64,000 nt of DNA from Nesterenkonia sp. E16_10. Lineage in GTDB: Bacteria; Actinomycetota; Actinomycetes; Actinomycetales; Micrococcaceae. A program made the position numbers and the translations under genes. This document shows positions 52,892-61,692 of this stretch, in pieces. Each line of letters opens with the position of its first letter. The stretch's first letter is position 1. The notes below the pieces were generated by a model. That model worked only from the letters and a program-made list of their open reading frames with translations. It did not search any database and was not told the DNA's origin. The stretch spans positions 1-64,000 of the forward strand of contig NZ_JADPSA010000038.1 of assembly GCF_017347085.1 (NCBI RefSeq), in the 5' to 3' direction.

Positions 52892-52965
52892 CATTGAGGG
52901 GCGGATTCTCCGAGCATCTGAAGGGCCAGACGGCCTGAAACGCTCGTAGAATCCGCCCCTCAATG
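52892..52965. repeat. Large palindromic repeat, copy 2
   Basis: A 74-base palindrome with outer arms CATTGAGGGGCGGATTCT and AGAATCCGCCCCTCAATG and an inner GGGCC/GGCC end, flanked by C-rich and G-rich runs. It lies just downstream of the leftward ABC-2 permease gene, where it can act as terminator. It shares 21 identical bases with copy 1. Confidence 0.8.
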
Positions 52966-52984
52966 GGATGGGGTGGGGTGGGGC

Positions 52985-54823
52985 TCAGCGCAGGAAGAGC
53001 TTCTTCATCCGGTAGGTGGTCAGTGCGAGTCCGGCGACGATCATCACCAGGTAGTAGCCGATGTGCACCAGAGTCAGGCTGCTGAAGTCCCAGAACGCGA
53101 TATCGCGCATGAGCTCCACGGCATGCCAGAGCGGCAGCGCCTGGATGAAGGCCTGGACTCCGGCGGGATAGACGCTGATCGGGAACAGCGTGGCCGAGAA
53201 CAGGAACATCGGCATCAGCACCATCATCATCCAGTCCATCTGCTGGAACCGGGTCATGAACGAGGTCACCGCCATCCCGACCGAGGCGAAGCCCAGGGCG
53301 ACGAAGAGCGCCGTGCACCACATCAGCACCGCTGCCAGCGGGTCGATCAGGCCGCCGACCAGCAGCACGCCGATGAAGCCCAGCGCATAGATCCCGCCGC
53401 GGAAGAGCGCCAGGCAGATCTCGCCGACCGCCACGTCTACAGGGCCCAGCGAGGTGGACATCATGGTCCGGTAGAGCTTGGTGATCTTGAGCTTGAAGAA
53501 CACGTTCCAGGTGGAGTCGAAGATCGCGCCGTTCATCGCCGAGACCGCAAGCAGCGCCGGAGCGATGAATGCCGCGTAGCTGATCGTCCCGCCGCCGCCC
53601 AGGCCCACCTGTTCGGCGTCGACCCCGGCGATCATCGGGGAGATGCCCAGCCCGAAGGAGGTCAGGAACAGCACCGGCTCGAGCAGGCCGGAGAGGAAGA
53701 TGACCCCGCGGTTGTTCCGGATCGCGGTCAGGCCGCGGCCGAACACCGCTCGGATGTTGCCGGAGTAGTAGTTCGCGCCGAACCCGCGGCGGAAGGCGAT
53801 CCGGGGCAGCGCGGTGCTGGCCGGCGTGGTGCTGTCCGGCGTAGTGGCTGTCCCGGCGCCGGCCGATCGGTCGACGTCGGCCGCATCCTTCACCGCGAGC
53901 CGGTCCTGACGCTTGGCGTCGGCCTTGGCGCCCGGGGTGCGGCCCCGCCACTCTTCGAGTCCGAGCCGGCGGGTGAAGATCCGGACGGTGGCCAGCCAGG
54001 CCGCGACCGTGATCCCCAGCAGGTAGAGCACGTGGAGCAGGATCAGCCAGGCGGGGCTGGGCTGGCCGAAGGCGAGCACCCGGCCCAGCTCGTTGGCATG
54101 CCAGATGGGGGAGAACCAGCCCAGCACCTGCAGGAACCCGGGAAGGTTGGTGAGCGGGTAGAAGGTTCCGGAGAACAGGAACAGCGGCATGATGACGAAG
54201 CGCTGGATCAGCGACATCTGCCCCTTCTCATCGCGCAGCGTGGACACATACGCCATGATCGGCAGTCCGATCGCCAGCCCGCCCAGCATGGCGCTGGCGA
54301 TCATCAGCACACCCAGCGGGGAGCTGATGGCGCCGAAGAGGTAGAGCACCACGGTGAAGATGGCCGCATGGATGCCGAAGCGCACGCTGACCGCGAGGAT
54401 GTGCCCGGAGGCGATCTGGCCCGGACTCAGCGGCGAGGCCTGGGCGCCGTAGTAGAGTCGGCGCCACTTGAAGCCCTCCATCACCGGGAAGGTGAACTCG
54501 ATGCCCGCGGCCATGGCCACGGTGGAGGCGAGGATCGCCGGAGCGATGTACATCAGGTAGCTGCTCGCGCCGTACTCGGCGAAGTCGCCGCCCTCGCCCA
54601 CCAGCACGCCCAGCCCCAGGCCCATGGCCAGGATGTACATGATCGGCTGGCTCACCGAGGAGAACAGGATCACGGTGCCATAGGCCCGCATGCTGCGCAG
54701 CGTGCGCTCGGCCTGGTGCAGCGCGCCGAAGCGTCGGGCCCGGCCGGCCATGGTCTGCTTGTCCGCGGCAGGGCTCACCGGCTGCTGCAGCTCAGGCTCC
54801 GCGGTGAGTCGATCAGTCGACAA
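52985..54823 (-). CDS. Fused double ABC-2 type export permease
   Basis: A 612-residue membrane protein made of two NodJ-like ABC-2 permease domains (about residues 35-285 and 350-611), each with six helices. The first has GTVILFSSVSQPIMYILAMGLGLG and FLFSGTFYPLTNLPG, the second has NNRGVIFLSGLLEPVLFLTSFGLGIS and FLFSATLFPISVYPAG. A hydrophilic linker of about 60 residues (AKADAKRQDRLAVKDAADVD) joins them. These domains are usually separate genes; here one reading frame encodes both. It overlaps the ATPase gene by 11 bases. Substrate unknown (drug, lipid or polysaccharide). Confidence 0.88.
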   Translation of the reverse strand: MSTDRLTAEPELQQPVSPAADKQTMAGRARRFGALHQAERTLRSMRAYGTVILFSSVSQPIMYILAMGLGLGVLVGEGGDFAEYGASSYLMYIAPAILASTVAMAAGIEFTFPVMEGFKWRRLYYGAQASPLSPGQIASGHILAVSVRFGIHAAIFTVVLYLFGAISSPLGVLMIASAMLGGLAIGLPIMAYVSTLRDEKGQMSLIQRFVIMPLFLFSGTFYPLTNLPGFLQVLGWFSPIWHANELGRVLAFGQPSPAWLILLHVLYLLGITVAAWLATVRIFTRRLGLEEWRGRTPGAKADAKRQDRLAVKDAADVDRSAGAGTATTPDSTTPASTALPRIAFRRGFGANYYSGNIRAVFGRGLTAIRNNRGVIFLSGLLEPVLFLTSFGLGISPMIAGVDAEQVGLGGGGTISYAAFIAPALLAVSAMNGAIFDSTWNVFFKLKITKLYRTMMSTSLGPVDVAVGEICLALFRGGIYALGFIGVLLVGGLIDPLAAVLMWCTALFVALGFASVGMAVTSFMTRFQQMDWMMMVLMPMFLFSATLFPISVYPAGVQAFIQALPLWHAVELMRDIAFWDFSSLTLVHIGYYLVMIVAGLALTTYRMKKLFLR

Positions 54824-55838
54824 GGGTTCTCCCGGTCAGTCGCAGGAAGACGTCCTCCAGGGAGGAACGACGTACCAGGGAGGTCATCGGGCGCAGTCCG
54901 GCGGCGTGGATCTGCTCCAGCGCTGACTCTGCGGAGCCGGCGTAGACCAGCAGCCGGTCCGGCAGCACCTCGACGTGGCTGAACCCGACGCCGCCACCGC
55001 CGCCGACCCCGACGCCTCCGTCGCCTGTGGCGCGACCCTCGGCCGCAGCGCCGTCGGCGCTCGCTGCGCCGGAGGAGAGCAGCGCGGTCAGCTGCTGGGC
55101 CTGCTCCTGGTTGCGGTCCATCCCGAAGCGCAGCTCCAGCACCTCCCGGGTCGAATGGTCGCGGATGAGCCCGGCAGGGGAGCCTTCCGCCATGATCCGA
55201 CCCTCATCGACCACGATCAGGCGCTCGCAGAGCTGCTCGGCCTCGTCCATGTGATGGGTGGTGAGCACCAGCGTGGTTCCGGATTCACGCAGCCGGAACA
55301 GCCTGTCCCAGAGGATGTGTCGGGCCTGCGGGTCCAGCCCGGTGGTGGGCTCATCGAGCAGCAGGATCTCCGGCTCGTTGACCAGCGCGCGGGCGATGGT
55401 CAGCCGGCGCTTCATGCCCCCGGAGAGGTCCTCCACCCGGGCCGTGGCCTTGTGGCTGAGCTGGGCGAACTCCAGCAGCTCTTCGGTCTTGGCGTTGAGC
55501 CAGCGGCGCGGCAGCCCGAAGTAGCGGCCATACATGATGATGTTCTCCCGGACGCTGAGCTCCTCGTCCAGGTTGTCCTGCTGCGGGATCACCCCGAGCC
55601 GGGCTCGGACCTCGGGGCCGTTCTGCTCCGGGTCGAGTCCGGCCACCGACATCGTGCCGGCGCTGCGCGAGGCCACGGCGGCGATCATCCGCATGGTGGT
55701 GGACTTGCCCGCACCGTTGGGTCCGAGCAGGCCGAAGGACTCACCTCGGTTCACCGTGAAGTCGATGCCGTCCACGGCGGTGAAATCTCCGTAGCGCTTG
55801 GTCAGTCCTGTGGCGCGGATCGCATGTTCAACGGGCAT
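54813..55838 (-). CDS. ABC exporter ATPase (NodI/DrrA-like)
   Basis: A 341-residue ATP-binding protein: Walker A LLGPNGAGKST, Q-loop VIPQQDNLDEEL, signature LSGGMKRRLTIARAL, Walker B ILLLDEPTTGLDPQ, switch His in LTTHHMDEAEQLCER. After residue 240 it has a Gly-rich low-complexity loop (GDGGVGVGGGGGVGF) inside the C-terminal regulatory domain, then SLEDVFLRLTGR, a typical DrrA-type end. It pairs with the fused permease. Confidence 0.9.
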   Translation of the reverse strand: MPVEHAIRATGLTKRYGDFTAVDGIDFTVNRGESFGLLGPNGAGKSTTMRMIAAVASRSAGTMSVAGLDPEQNGPEVRARLGVIPQQDNLDEELSVRENIIMYGRYFGLPRRWLNAKTEELLEFAQLSHKATARVEDLSGGMKRRLTIARALVNEPEILLLDEPTTGLDPQARHILWDRLFRLRESGTTLVLTTHHMDEAEQLCERLIVVDEGRIMAEGSPAGLIRDHSTREVLELRFGMDRNQEQAQQLTALLSSGAASADGAAAEGRATGDGGVGVGGGGGVGFSHVEVLPDRLLVYAGSAESALEQIHAAGLRPMTSLVRRSSLEDVFLRLTGRTLVD

Positions 55839-56046
55839 GAGTGGCAGTGTACTCGTGGTGATGTCCCCTGGTGAGAGCGGGATCGACGCATTCTCGAAGA
55901 GTCGGTGCTCCGGGGGAGTTCATCCTTTGGGCCGATGCCCTCGGCGCCCTCATCCGGGAGAATGAGCAGGTAGTTTCAACCTCTGGCTGCCGAGCGGCCT
56001 CGCAGCAGGTCTCCGCAGCACCTCTGAACACGATGAAAGGTCATCA

Positions 56047-56754
56047 ATGTCCACTCCAGTTCTCGAGACCGAGAACCTGGTCAAGGTCTATGGCAAGGGC
56101 GCCACCCGTTTCGACGCGCTCAAAGGCCTGACCTTTGAGATCCACGAGGGCGAATCCGTCGCCATCGTGGGGAAATCAGGTTCCGGCAAGTCCACCCTCA
56201 TGCATCTGCTGGCACTTCTGGATGAGCCGACCTCCGGCGTCGTCGCGCTGGGCGGCGAGCCGGTGACCGCGCTGAAGCCTAAGAAGGTCTCCCAGCTGCG
56301 CAATGACACCTTCGGCTTCGTCTTCCAGCAGTTCTTCCTGAACCCCAACCAGACGGTGCTGGAGAACATCACCCTGCCGCTGAAGATCGCGGGGATGGGC
56401 AAGTCGGAGCGCAACCGCCGCGGCATGGAGGTCCTGGAGCAGCTGGACATGGCCGACAAGGCCAAGAACAAGGCGACCAACCTCTCCGGCGGTCAGAAGC
56501 AGCGCGCCTGCATCGCCCGCGCGCTGGTCAACAAGCCCACGGTGCTCTTCGCCGATGAGCCCACCGGCAACCTCGACACGGTGACCTCAGAGATCGTCGA
56601 GGACATCCTCTTCGGGCTGCACCGGGACCATGGCATCACCCTGGTGGTGGTCACCCATGATGAGGACCTGGCCGCGAAATGCCAGCGCCGGCTGATGATG
56701 CAGGACGGCGAGATCGTCACCGAAGAGCACGGCGCCACGGGGGTGCACGCATGA
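56047..56754 (+). CDS. MacB/LolD-type ABC ATPase
   Basis: A 235-residue ATP-binding protein of the FtsE/LolD/MacB group: Walker A VGKSGSGKSTLMH, Q-loop FVFQQFFLNPNQTV, signature LSGGQKQRACIARAL, Walker B VLFADEPTGNLD, switch His in VVTHDEDLA. Its stop overlaps the permease ATG (ATGA). These ATPases drive mechanotransmission across the membrane rather than classical transport, for lipoproteins or peptides. Confidence 0.92.
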   Translation: MSTPVLETENLVKVYGKGATRFDALKGLTFEIHEGESVAIVGKSGSGKSTLMHLLALLDEPTSGVVALGGEPVTALKPKKVSQLRNDTFGFVFQQFFLNPNQTVLENITLPLKIAGMGKSERNRRGMEVLEQLDMADKAKNKATNLSGGQKQRACIARALVNKPTVLFADEPTGNLDTVTSEIVEDILFGLHRDHGITLVVVTHDEDLAAKCQRRLMMQDGEIVTEEHGATGVHA

Positions 56755-58046
56755 GGTCAGTCGACGTCGCGCGCACCGCGCTGGGCAATACCTTCCGCTC
56801 CAAGCTGCGCACCGCCCTGACGGTGGTCGCCATCGTCATCGGTTCCTTCACGCTGACCCTGACCTCAGGGCTCGGCGCCGGTGTCAACAAGTATGTCGAC
56901 ACCGTCGTCGCCGGCTTCGGCGGGTCCTCGCAGATGTTCGTGATGAGCACCGGAGCCTCCGACGCCGAGCCCACCGATGGTCCGGCCGAATACGACCCGG
57001 AGGCCGCAGCGAGCACCGGTGGGATGTTCGGACCCGGCTCCGGCGGCGGAGTGCTCACCGACTCGGACATCGAGGAGATCGAGCAGATCGAGAACGTCTC
57101 CTCCGTGGACCCGATGGTCTTCGTCTCACCCGATTTCATCGAGACCCCCGACGGCGCGCAGTACGACATGGAGCTCGACGTGCCGGCCAACGCGCTGGGA
57201 CTCGAGCTCGAGGCTGGAGAGGCCCCCGGCGAAGACGGCATGGAGCTCAGCATCCCGGCGGACTGGCTCACCATCTTCGACACCGAAGATGCCGAGCAGG
57301 TCATCGGGGAGACCGTCGAGATCGGCATCAGCAACGTGACCGGCGAACAGTCCACGGTGGAGGCCGAGATCGTCGGCGTCTCCGAGGAGGCGCTCTCCGG
57401 CATCGGCGCCACCCCCATGCCCTCCCGTGAGCTGAATCAGCAGCTCAACGACCTCTCCATGGAGGGCTACGAGGGCCAGGCGCAGAACGCCTACACCATG
57501 GCGGTGGTCGATGTGGAGAACATCGAGGCCAACGAGCAGGGCGTCAAGGACGCCCTGATCGATCAGGACCTCCTCGGGCTGACCGTGGAGGACCAGATCG
57601 GTGCCGTCCAGGGCGTCATCGACGCGGTCTCCTGGGTGCTCTCCGGCTTCGGGCTGATCGCGCTGCTCGCGGCAAGCTTCGGCATCGTGAACACGCTGCT
57701 GATGTCGGTGCAGGAACGCACCCGAGAGATCGGCCTGATGAAGGCGCTGGGCATGTCCAGCGGGAAGGTCTTCGGACTCTTCTCCATGGAGGCCGTGGTC
57801 ATCGGCATCCTGGGCTCGGTCATCGGTGTGGTGCTCGGGCTCGGAGCCGGGCTCGTCGGCAACGCCTGGCTCACCGGGGAAGGCGGGCCGCTGGGCGCGG
57901 TGGCCGGACTGACGCTCTTCGCGGTCGATCCGCTGGCGATCGCCGGGATCACCGCGCTGATCGTGTTCATCGCCTTCCTCGCCGGCACGCTGCCGGCGGC
58001 CCGAGCAGCGAAGAAGGACCCGATCGAGGCGCTTCGCTACGAGTGA
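56751..58046 (+). CDS. MacB-like ABC permease with acidic extracellular domain
   Basis: A 431-residue FtsX/MacB permease. Helix 1 lies at about 23-45 (KLRTALTVVAIVIGSFTLTLTSG), followed by an extracellular domain of about 240 residues that is very acidic (DSDIEEIEQIENVSSVD). Three helices follow within the FtsX domain, with the motif QERTREIGLMKALGMSSGKVFGLFSMEAVVIG and terminal ARAAKKDPIEALRYE. Together with the coupled ATPase it forms a MacAB-like unit without a visible MacA. Confidence 0.9.
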   Translation: MRSVDVARTALGNTFRSKLRTALTVVAIVIGSFTLTLTSGLGAGVNKYVDTVVAGFGGSSQMFVMSTGASDAEPTDGPAEYDPEAAASTGGMFGPGSGGGVLTDSDIEEIEQIENVSSVDPMVFVSPDFIETPDGAQYDMELDVPANALGLELEAGEAPGEDGMELSIPADWLTIFDTEDAEQVIGETVEIGISNVTGEQSTVEAEIVGVSEEALSGIGATPMPSRELNQQLNDLSMEGYEGQAQNAYTMAVVDVENIEANEQGVKDALIDQDLLGLTVEDQIGAVQGVIDAVSWVLSGFGLIALLAASFGIVNTLLMSVQERTREIGLMKALGMSSGKVFGLFSMEAVVIGILGSVIGVVLGLGAGLVGNAWLTGEGGPLGAVAGLTLFAVDPLAIAGITALIVFIAFLAGTLPAARAAKKDPIEALRYE

Positions 58047-58104
58047 GACCGTCCAACCGGGCCTAGAGTGATTCGTGAACACAACCAATGAACAAGGAGT
58101 CCAC

Positions 58105-58836
58105 ATGAGCAATCCTCCCTACGGAGACCAGCCCGGGGTCCCTGGCGGCCAGCCCGGCCAGCCCGGCCAGCCCGGCGGCTACGGCAACAACCCGTCGGGT
58201 GCTGAGCCGGGCGGCTTCCCCGGTGGCAGCCCCGGTGGCAACCCCGGTGGCAACCCCGCCGGCGGCTACGGCGGCCAGCCCGGCCAGCCCGGCGGCTACG
58301 GCCAGCCCGGCGGCTACGGCGAGGCCGCATCGAAGTACGGCACCGATCCGTATGCGCCGGGCAGCTACGGCGGACCGGTCGCAGAGCCCAAGAAGTACAG
58401 CCTGCTCAAGACGCTGACCCTGGTCTCGCTGGCGATCTACGTGCTGAGCTCGCTGCCGGGGCTGTTCCTCAGCGATGAGGCCACCCGGCAAGAGATGATC
58501 ACCGGCATGGAGCAGCAGGGGATGACCGCGACCGAGGCGGCCGAGGCTGCGGACCTGTTCGGGGGGCTGCTGACCGGCTTCATCTGGGTCAGCCTCCTCG
58601 TGGGCATCGGGCTGTACCTGCTGGTGTTCTTCGGGCTCAAGAAGAACAAGAACTGGGCACGGATCACCGGCATCGTCTTCGCGATCCTGGGCATCCTGTT
58701 CACGCTGATCGGCGTCATCGGCGCCGACCCGCTGACCCTGGTGCTCGCGCTGGCCCACGTGGGCATCGCGGCCTATTGGCTGGTGCTGGCGTTCAGCACC
58801 GAGGTCAAGAGCTACCTGGCCCAGTTCCGCCGCTAG
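58105..58836 (+). CDS. Gly/Pro-rich membrane protein
   Basis: A 243-residue protein; ATG 58105 follows AAGGAG. The first 90 residues are repeats of GQPGQPGGYG and GGNPGG type, a flexible cytoplasmic domain common in actinobacterial DUF4870-like or septum-associated proteins. Four hydrophobic helices follow (about 107-126, 155-180, 188-212, 215-232). No catalytic motif is seen. The last codons form the first unit of an 18-base tandem repeat. Function unknown. Confidence 0.7.
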   Translation: MSNPPYGDQPGVPGGQPGQPGQPGGYGNNPSGAEPGGFPGGSPGGNPGGNPAGGYGGQPGQPGGYGQPGGYGEAASKYGTDPYAPGSYGGPVAEPKKYSLLKTLTLVSLAIYVLSSLPGLFLSDEATRQEMITGMEQQGMTATEAAEAADLFGGLLTGFIWVSLLVGIGLYLLVFFGLKKNKNWARITGIVFAILGILFTLIGVIGADPLTLVLALAHVGIAAYWLVLAFSTEVKSYLAQFRR

Positions 58837-58878
58837 TCACAGTTCCGCCGTTAGTCACAGCTACGGCGTTAGTCACAG
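58825..58878 (+). repeat. Three 18-bp tandem repeats carrying in-frame stop codons
   Basis: Units at 58825-58842, 58843-58860 and 58861-58878 share CG(C/T)TAGTCACAG. The first contains the natural stop TAG of the upstream gene; because 18 is a multiple of three, the following TAGs are in the same frame, giving a triple stop. Confidence 0.75.
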
Positions 58879-58904
58879 TCCGGCGGTGGTCACCGCCCGG
58901 TCCT

Positions 58905-58938
58905 ACGGGGGCGCTCCTTCACGGGGCGCCCCCGTTGT
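58905..58938 (+). terminator. GC-rich terminator hairpin
   Basis: ACGGGGGCGC pairs with GCGCCCCCGT around a short loop, followed by TGTG. It ends the membrane-protein transcript. Confidence 0.65.
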
Positions 58939-59061
58939 GCGTCATGAGGGCGCCGTCAGTGTCTCGAGGGCGTCGTAAGTGTCTCGAGGGCGCCCCATGG
59001 CGGCATCACGTGGCCGGTCACAGGGCGCGCCGAGGTGGGGTGACGGGGATAAGGTGAGCTG

Positions 59062-60555
59062 GTGAACCAGACTTCGCCCACGGGCAGCTCGCGGCGGATG
59101 ATGACGGCGATGTTCCTGCCGCTGTTCGCGGCGCTGCTGAGCATCAGCATCGTCAACGTCGCTCTTCCTGCCATCGAGGAGAGCCTCAGCGCCACCTCCG
59201 CGGATCTCCAATGGGTGCTCTCCGGATACGCGCTGGCCTTCGGCATGGCCCTGGTGCCTGCCGGCCGCGCAGGGGACCTCTGGGGCCGACGCGGTCTCTT
59301 CATGTTCGGGGTGGCGCTCTTCGGGATCGCCTCCCTGGGGGCCGCGCTGGCGATGAACCCGCTGGTGCTCAACATTGCACGGGTCTTCATGGGGCTCGCC
59401 GCCGGCGTCCTGACCCCACAGATCATCGGCATGATCCAACGGCTGTTCGCCGGACCCGCACGCGGGCGGGCCTACGGGATGATGGGCACCATCATCGGGG
59501 TCGCCGTGGCTGCCGGGCCCGCGCTGGGCGGGCTGATCATCGACACCACCGGATCGGACCTCGGCTGGCGGATGACCTTCCTGATCAACGTCCCGGTCAC
59601 CACCGTCGCGCTGATCGCCATCGTGCGGTGGCTGCCGAAGAACCTGGACGACGCCGAGCCGGCCGGCCCGGCGGATCCCGAGCGCCTGCCCGAGGTCACC
59701 GCGTCGGCGGCGCCGGCCCGTGGCATCGCCCGGCTGGACCCGCTGGGTGTGGTGCTGCTCAGCATCGCGGTGCTGCTGCTGATGCTTCCCTTCATCGCTT
59801 TCCGCAGCCTGCTCGGCGGGCTTCTCGCCGTCGCCGGTCTGGGCGTTCTGGTGCTGTGGGCGCTCTGGGAGCGCCGGCTCGGGCGCCGCGATGCGGCGGC
59901 CCCGATGGTCAATCTGGCGCTGTTCACGCTGCCCAGCTACACGCTGAACTCGCTGGTGCTGGGCCTCTATTTCGCAGGCATGCCGGCCACCTGGGCGGTG
60001 GTGGCGGTCTACGTGCAGCAGGGCCGCGGCGAGGGCGCGCTGATCGCGGGGCTGGTCACGCTGCCCAGCGCGGCGATGGTCATGCTGCTCTCCTCACGGG
60101 TGGGACGCGCGGTGGAGCGCAAGGGTCCCCGGATGCTGGTCAGCGGGACCATCGCCGGGGTCCTCTCGATGCTCGCCCTGGCCGGTGCCGCCGCACTGAT
60201 GGTGACCGACTACGGGTCGCTGTGGCTGATCGGAGCCGCGCTCGCAGTGGTCGGGCTCTCCCAGGCGCTGATCATTCCCAGCGCCCAGACGCTCTCGATG
60301 CGCGAGGTCCCCGAGTCGATGGCGGGCGCCGCCGGGGGAGTGGCGCAGACGGCCCAGCGGGTGTTCACCGCGATCGGGATCGCCGTGGTCACCGGGATCT
60401 ACTTCTCGATCAGCGCCGAACAGGGCCACCAGGCAGCGATCGTGACCAGCTCGCTGGTGATCGCCGGACTGATGCTCACCTCGGTGGCGGCGGCGCTCTT
60501 CGCCGCCCGACGCGCCCGGCAGGCGCTTCAGTCGCAGGTCAGCGCAGGCGAGTGA
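59062..60555 (+). CDS. DHA2-family MFS efflux transporter
   Basis: A 497-residue, 14-helix major facilitator of the EmrB/QacA type, starting at GTG 59062. Signatures: FAALLSISIVNVALPAIEESL, WVLSGYALAFGMALVPAGRAGDLWGRRGLFMFG (motif A with GDLWGRR) and AAGPALGGLIIDTTG (motif C of drug/H+ antiporters). It would export drugs or metabolites with protons. The 3' end overlaps the convergent gene by 17 bases. Substrate unknown. Confidence 0.9.
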   Translation: MNQTSPTGSSRRMMTAMFLPLFAALLSISIVNVALPAIEESLSATSADLQWVLSGYALAFGMALVPAGRAGDLWGRRGLFMFGVALFGIASLGAALAMNPLVLNIARVFMGLAAGVLTPQIIGMIQRLFAGPARGRAYGMMGTIIGVAVAAGPALGGLIIDTTGSDLGWRMTFLINVPVTTVALIAIVRWLPKNLDDAEPAGPADPERLPEVTASAAPARGIARLDPLGVVLLSIAVLLLMLPFIAFRSLLGGLLAVAGLGVLVLWALWERRLGRRDAAAPMVNLALFTLPSYTLNSLVLGLYFAGMPATWAVVAVYVQQGRGEGALIAGLVTLPSAAMVMLLSSRVGRAVERKGPRMLVSGTIAGVLSMLALAGAAALMVTDYGSLWLIGAALAVVGLSQALIIPSAQTLSMREVPESMAGAAGGVAQTAQRVFTAIGIAVVTGIYFSISAEQGHQAAIVTSSLVIAGLMLTSVAAALFAARRARQALQSQVSAGE

Positions 60556-60880
60556 CCGCCCGAAGGTCCTTGCCGGTCACGTACGCGGGGGCGTCGGTGA
60601 AGATCTCGGCGCGCTCGGGGGAGTCCTCCCAGGCCCGCTCCGCCTCCGCGAACTCCTCACGATCGCCGAAACGGCTGACGAACCAGGTCAGCTCGTCCTT
60701 GCCGTCGGAGAGCCAGATCGACTCCACCGTGAATCCGCGCTCCTCCCGGGCCGGGATGACCCGCTTGGTCAAGAAGCTGACGAACTCATCCGCCAGCGCC
60801 GGGTCCAGCGTGTAGCGCCGCATGAACGTGGTGCGCTCAGGGGCATCCGCGGTGCGGGGAGTCTCGGGTAATGCGGCCAT
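60539..60880 (-). CDS. NIPSNAP/ABM-like small protein
   Basis: A 113-residue protein; ATG 60880 follows AGGAGG. The ferredoxin-like dimeric alpha/beta barrel pattern (TFMRRYTLDPALADEFVSFLTKRVIPAREERGFTVESIWLSDGKDELTWFVSRF in order) fits the NIPSNAP family of small putative stress or redox proteins. It overlaps the transporter end in the opposite direction. No catalytic residue is obvious. Confidence 0.7.
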   Translation of the reverse strand: MAALPETPRTADAPERTTFMRRYTLDPALADEFVSFLTKRVIPAREERGFTVESIWLSDGKDELTWFVSRFGDREEFAEAERAWEDSPERAEIFTDAPAYVTGKDLRAVTRLR

Positions 60881-61045
60881 CAGGTCCTCCTGGATCGTCG
60901 GGACAGCTCGGGACACGTTCCCTGCCATCCTAAGAGACCCTGCCCTCACCTGGTGGGGCAGGTTTCATGCGGCCTCGGGCACCCGGCCCGTTCGGCACAG
61001 GGCGCGATTCGCCATCCGAGCCTGATCACAGGGATAATCAGGCGC

Positions 61046-61681
61046 ATGAGTTCTCAGCAGTCACTGCCCACAGGTGGCGCATCTGGTGCGCAGGAAACCC
61101 TCAGGAACTTCGGCCGGAGGACCTCCGGCATCAGCTTCGCGGTGATGATCACCGTGCTGCTGGTGGCGCTGATCTTCGCCGCCAACCAGAACGACGTGAT
61201 CGGCTGGATCATCGCCGTCGTCGCCGGCGGCTGGCTGCTGCTGGCCACCGTGCTGGTGATCTCGGTGCGCTCCGGGGCCAAGAAGTTCGGCCAGACCCTG
61301 GACTCCGCGCGCGCCGACGCCGCCTCCCGGCGTGCCGACACGCTCGGGGGCACCGCGGTGGTCGACGAGGACACCCACGCGCGGAACCTGAAGCTCGACC
61401 ACTCCTTCAAGATCGTCCAGGTGCAGAAACGGGTGATCACCCAGGAGCTCGCCAAAGCCGAAGAGGCGGACCTGGCCATGGTGGAGCGGGCGCTCGACAC
61501 CATCGAGATGACCGCCGGCAACGGTCGCGACATGCTCGCCGAGCACGTCGGGCGCGGCAGTCGCGACGCCGGGCAGGATTCCGGCGGCGAATCGGGCGAG
61601 CAGCGTGGCGACCAGTCGCGCCGCGCGAAGAAGCGCAACAACAACGACGATGAGCCGATCACCGGCGAGATCGTCAACTGA
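61046..61681 (+). CDS. Hypothetical two-helix membrane protein with coiled C-terminus
   Basis: A 211-residue protein starting at ATG 61046. Two membrane helices (about 29-48 and 53-75) are followed by a long charged helical region (VQKRVITQELAKAEEADLAMVERALDTIEMT) and a disordered basic tail. GATAAT at 61033-61038 lies where a -10 would give a leaderless transcript; no ribosome site is seen. Resembles small actinobacterial membrane proteins without known role. It precedes the exonuclease III gene by 11 bases. Confidence 0.7.
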   Translation: MSSQQSLPTGGASGAQETLRNFGRRTSGISFAVMITVLLVALIFAANQNDVIGWIIAVVAGGWLLLATVLVISVRSGAKKFGQTLDSARADAASRRADTLGGTAVVDEDTHARNLKLDHSFKIVQVQKRVITQELAKAEEADLAMVERALDTIEMTAGNGRDMLAEHVGRGSRDAGQDSGGESGEQRGDQSRRAKKRNNNDDEPITGEIVN

Positions 61682-61692
61682 GAGGACCCGAC

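Noticed and set aside
52973-54982. Rightward frame of 669 codons over the ABC-2 permease
   Set aside because: It is antisense to a membrane protein with clear helices; Glu/His/Gln-rich shadow composition.
55839-56046. Hidden gene or RNA between the two ABC operons
   Set aside because: Open frames here are short with shadow-like composition; only a divergent promoter region is plausible.
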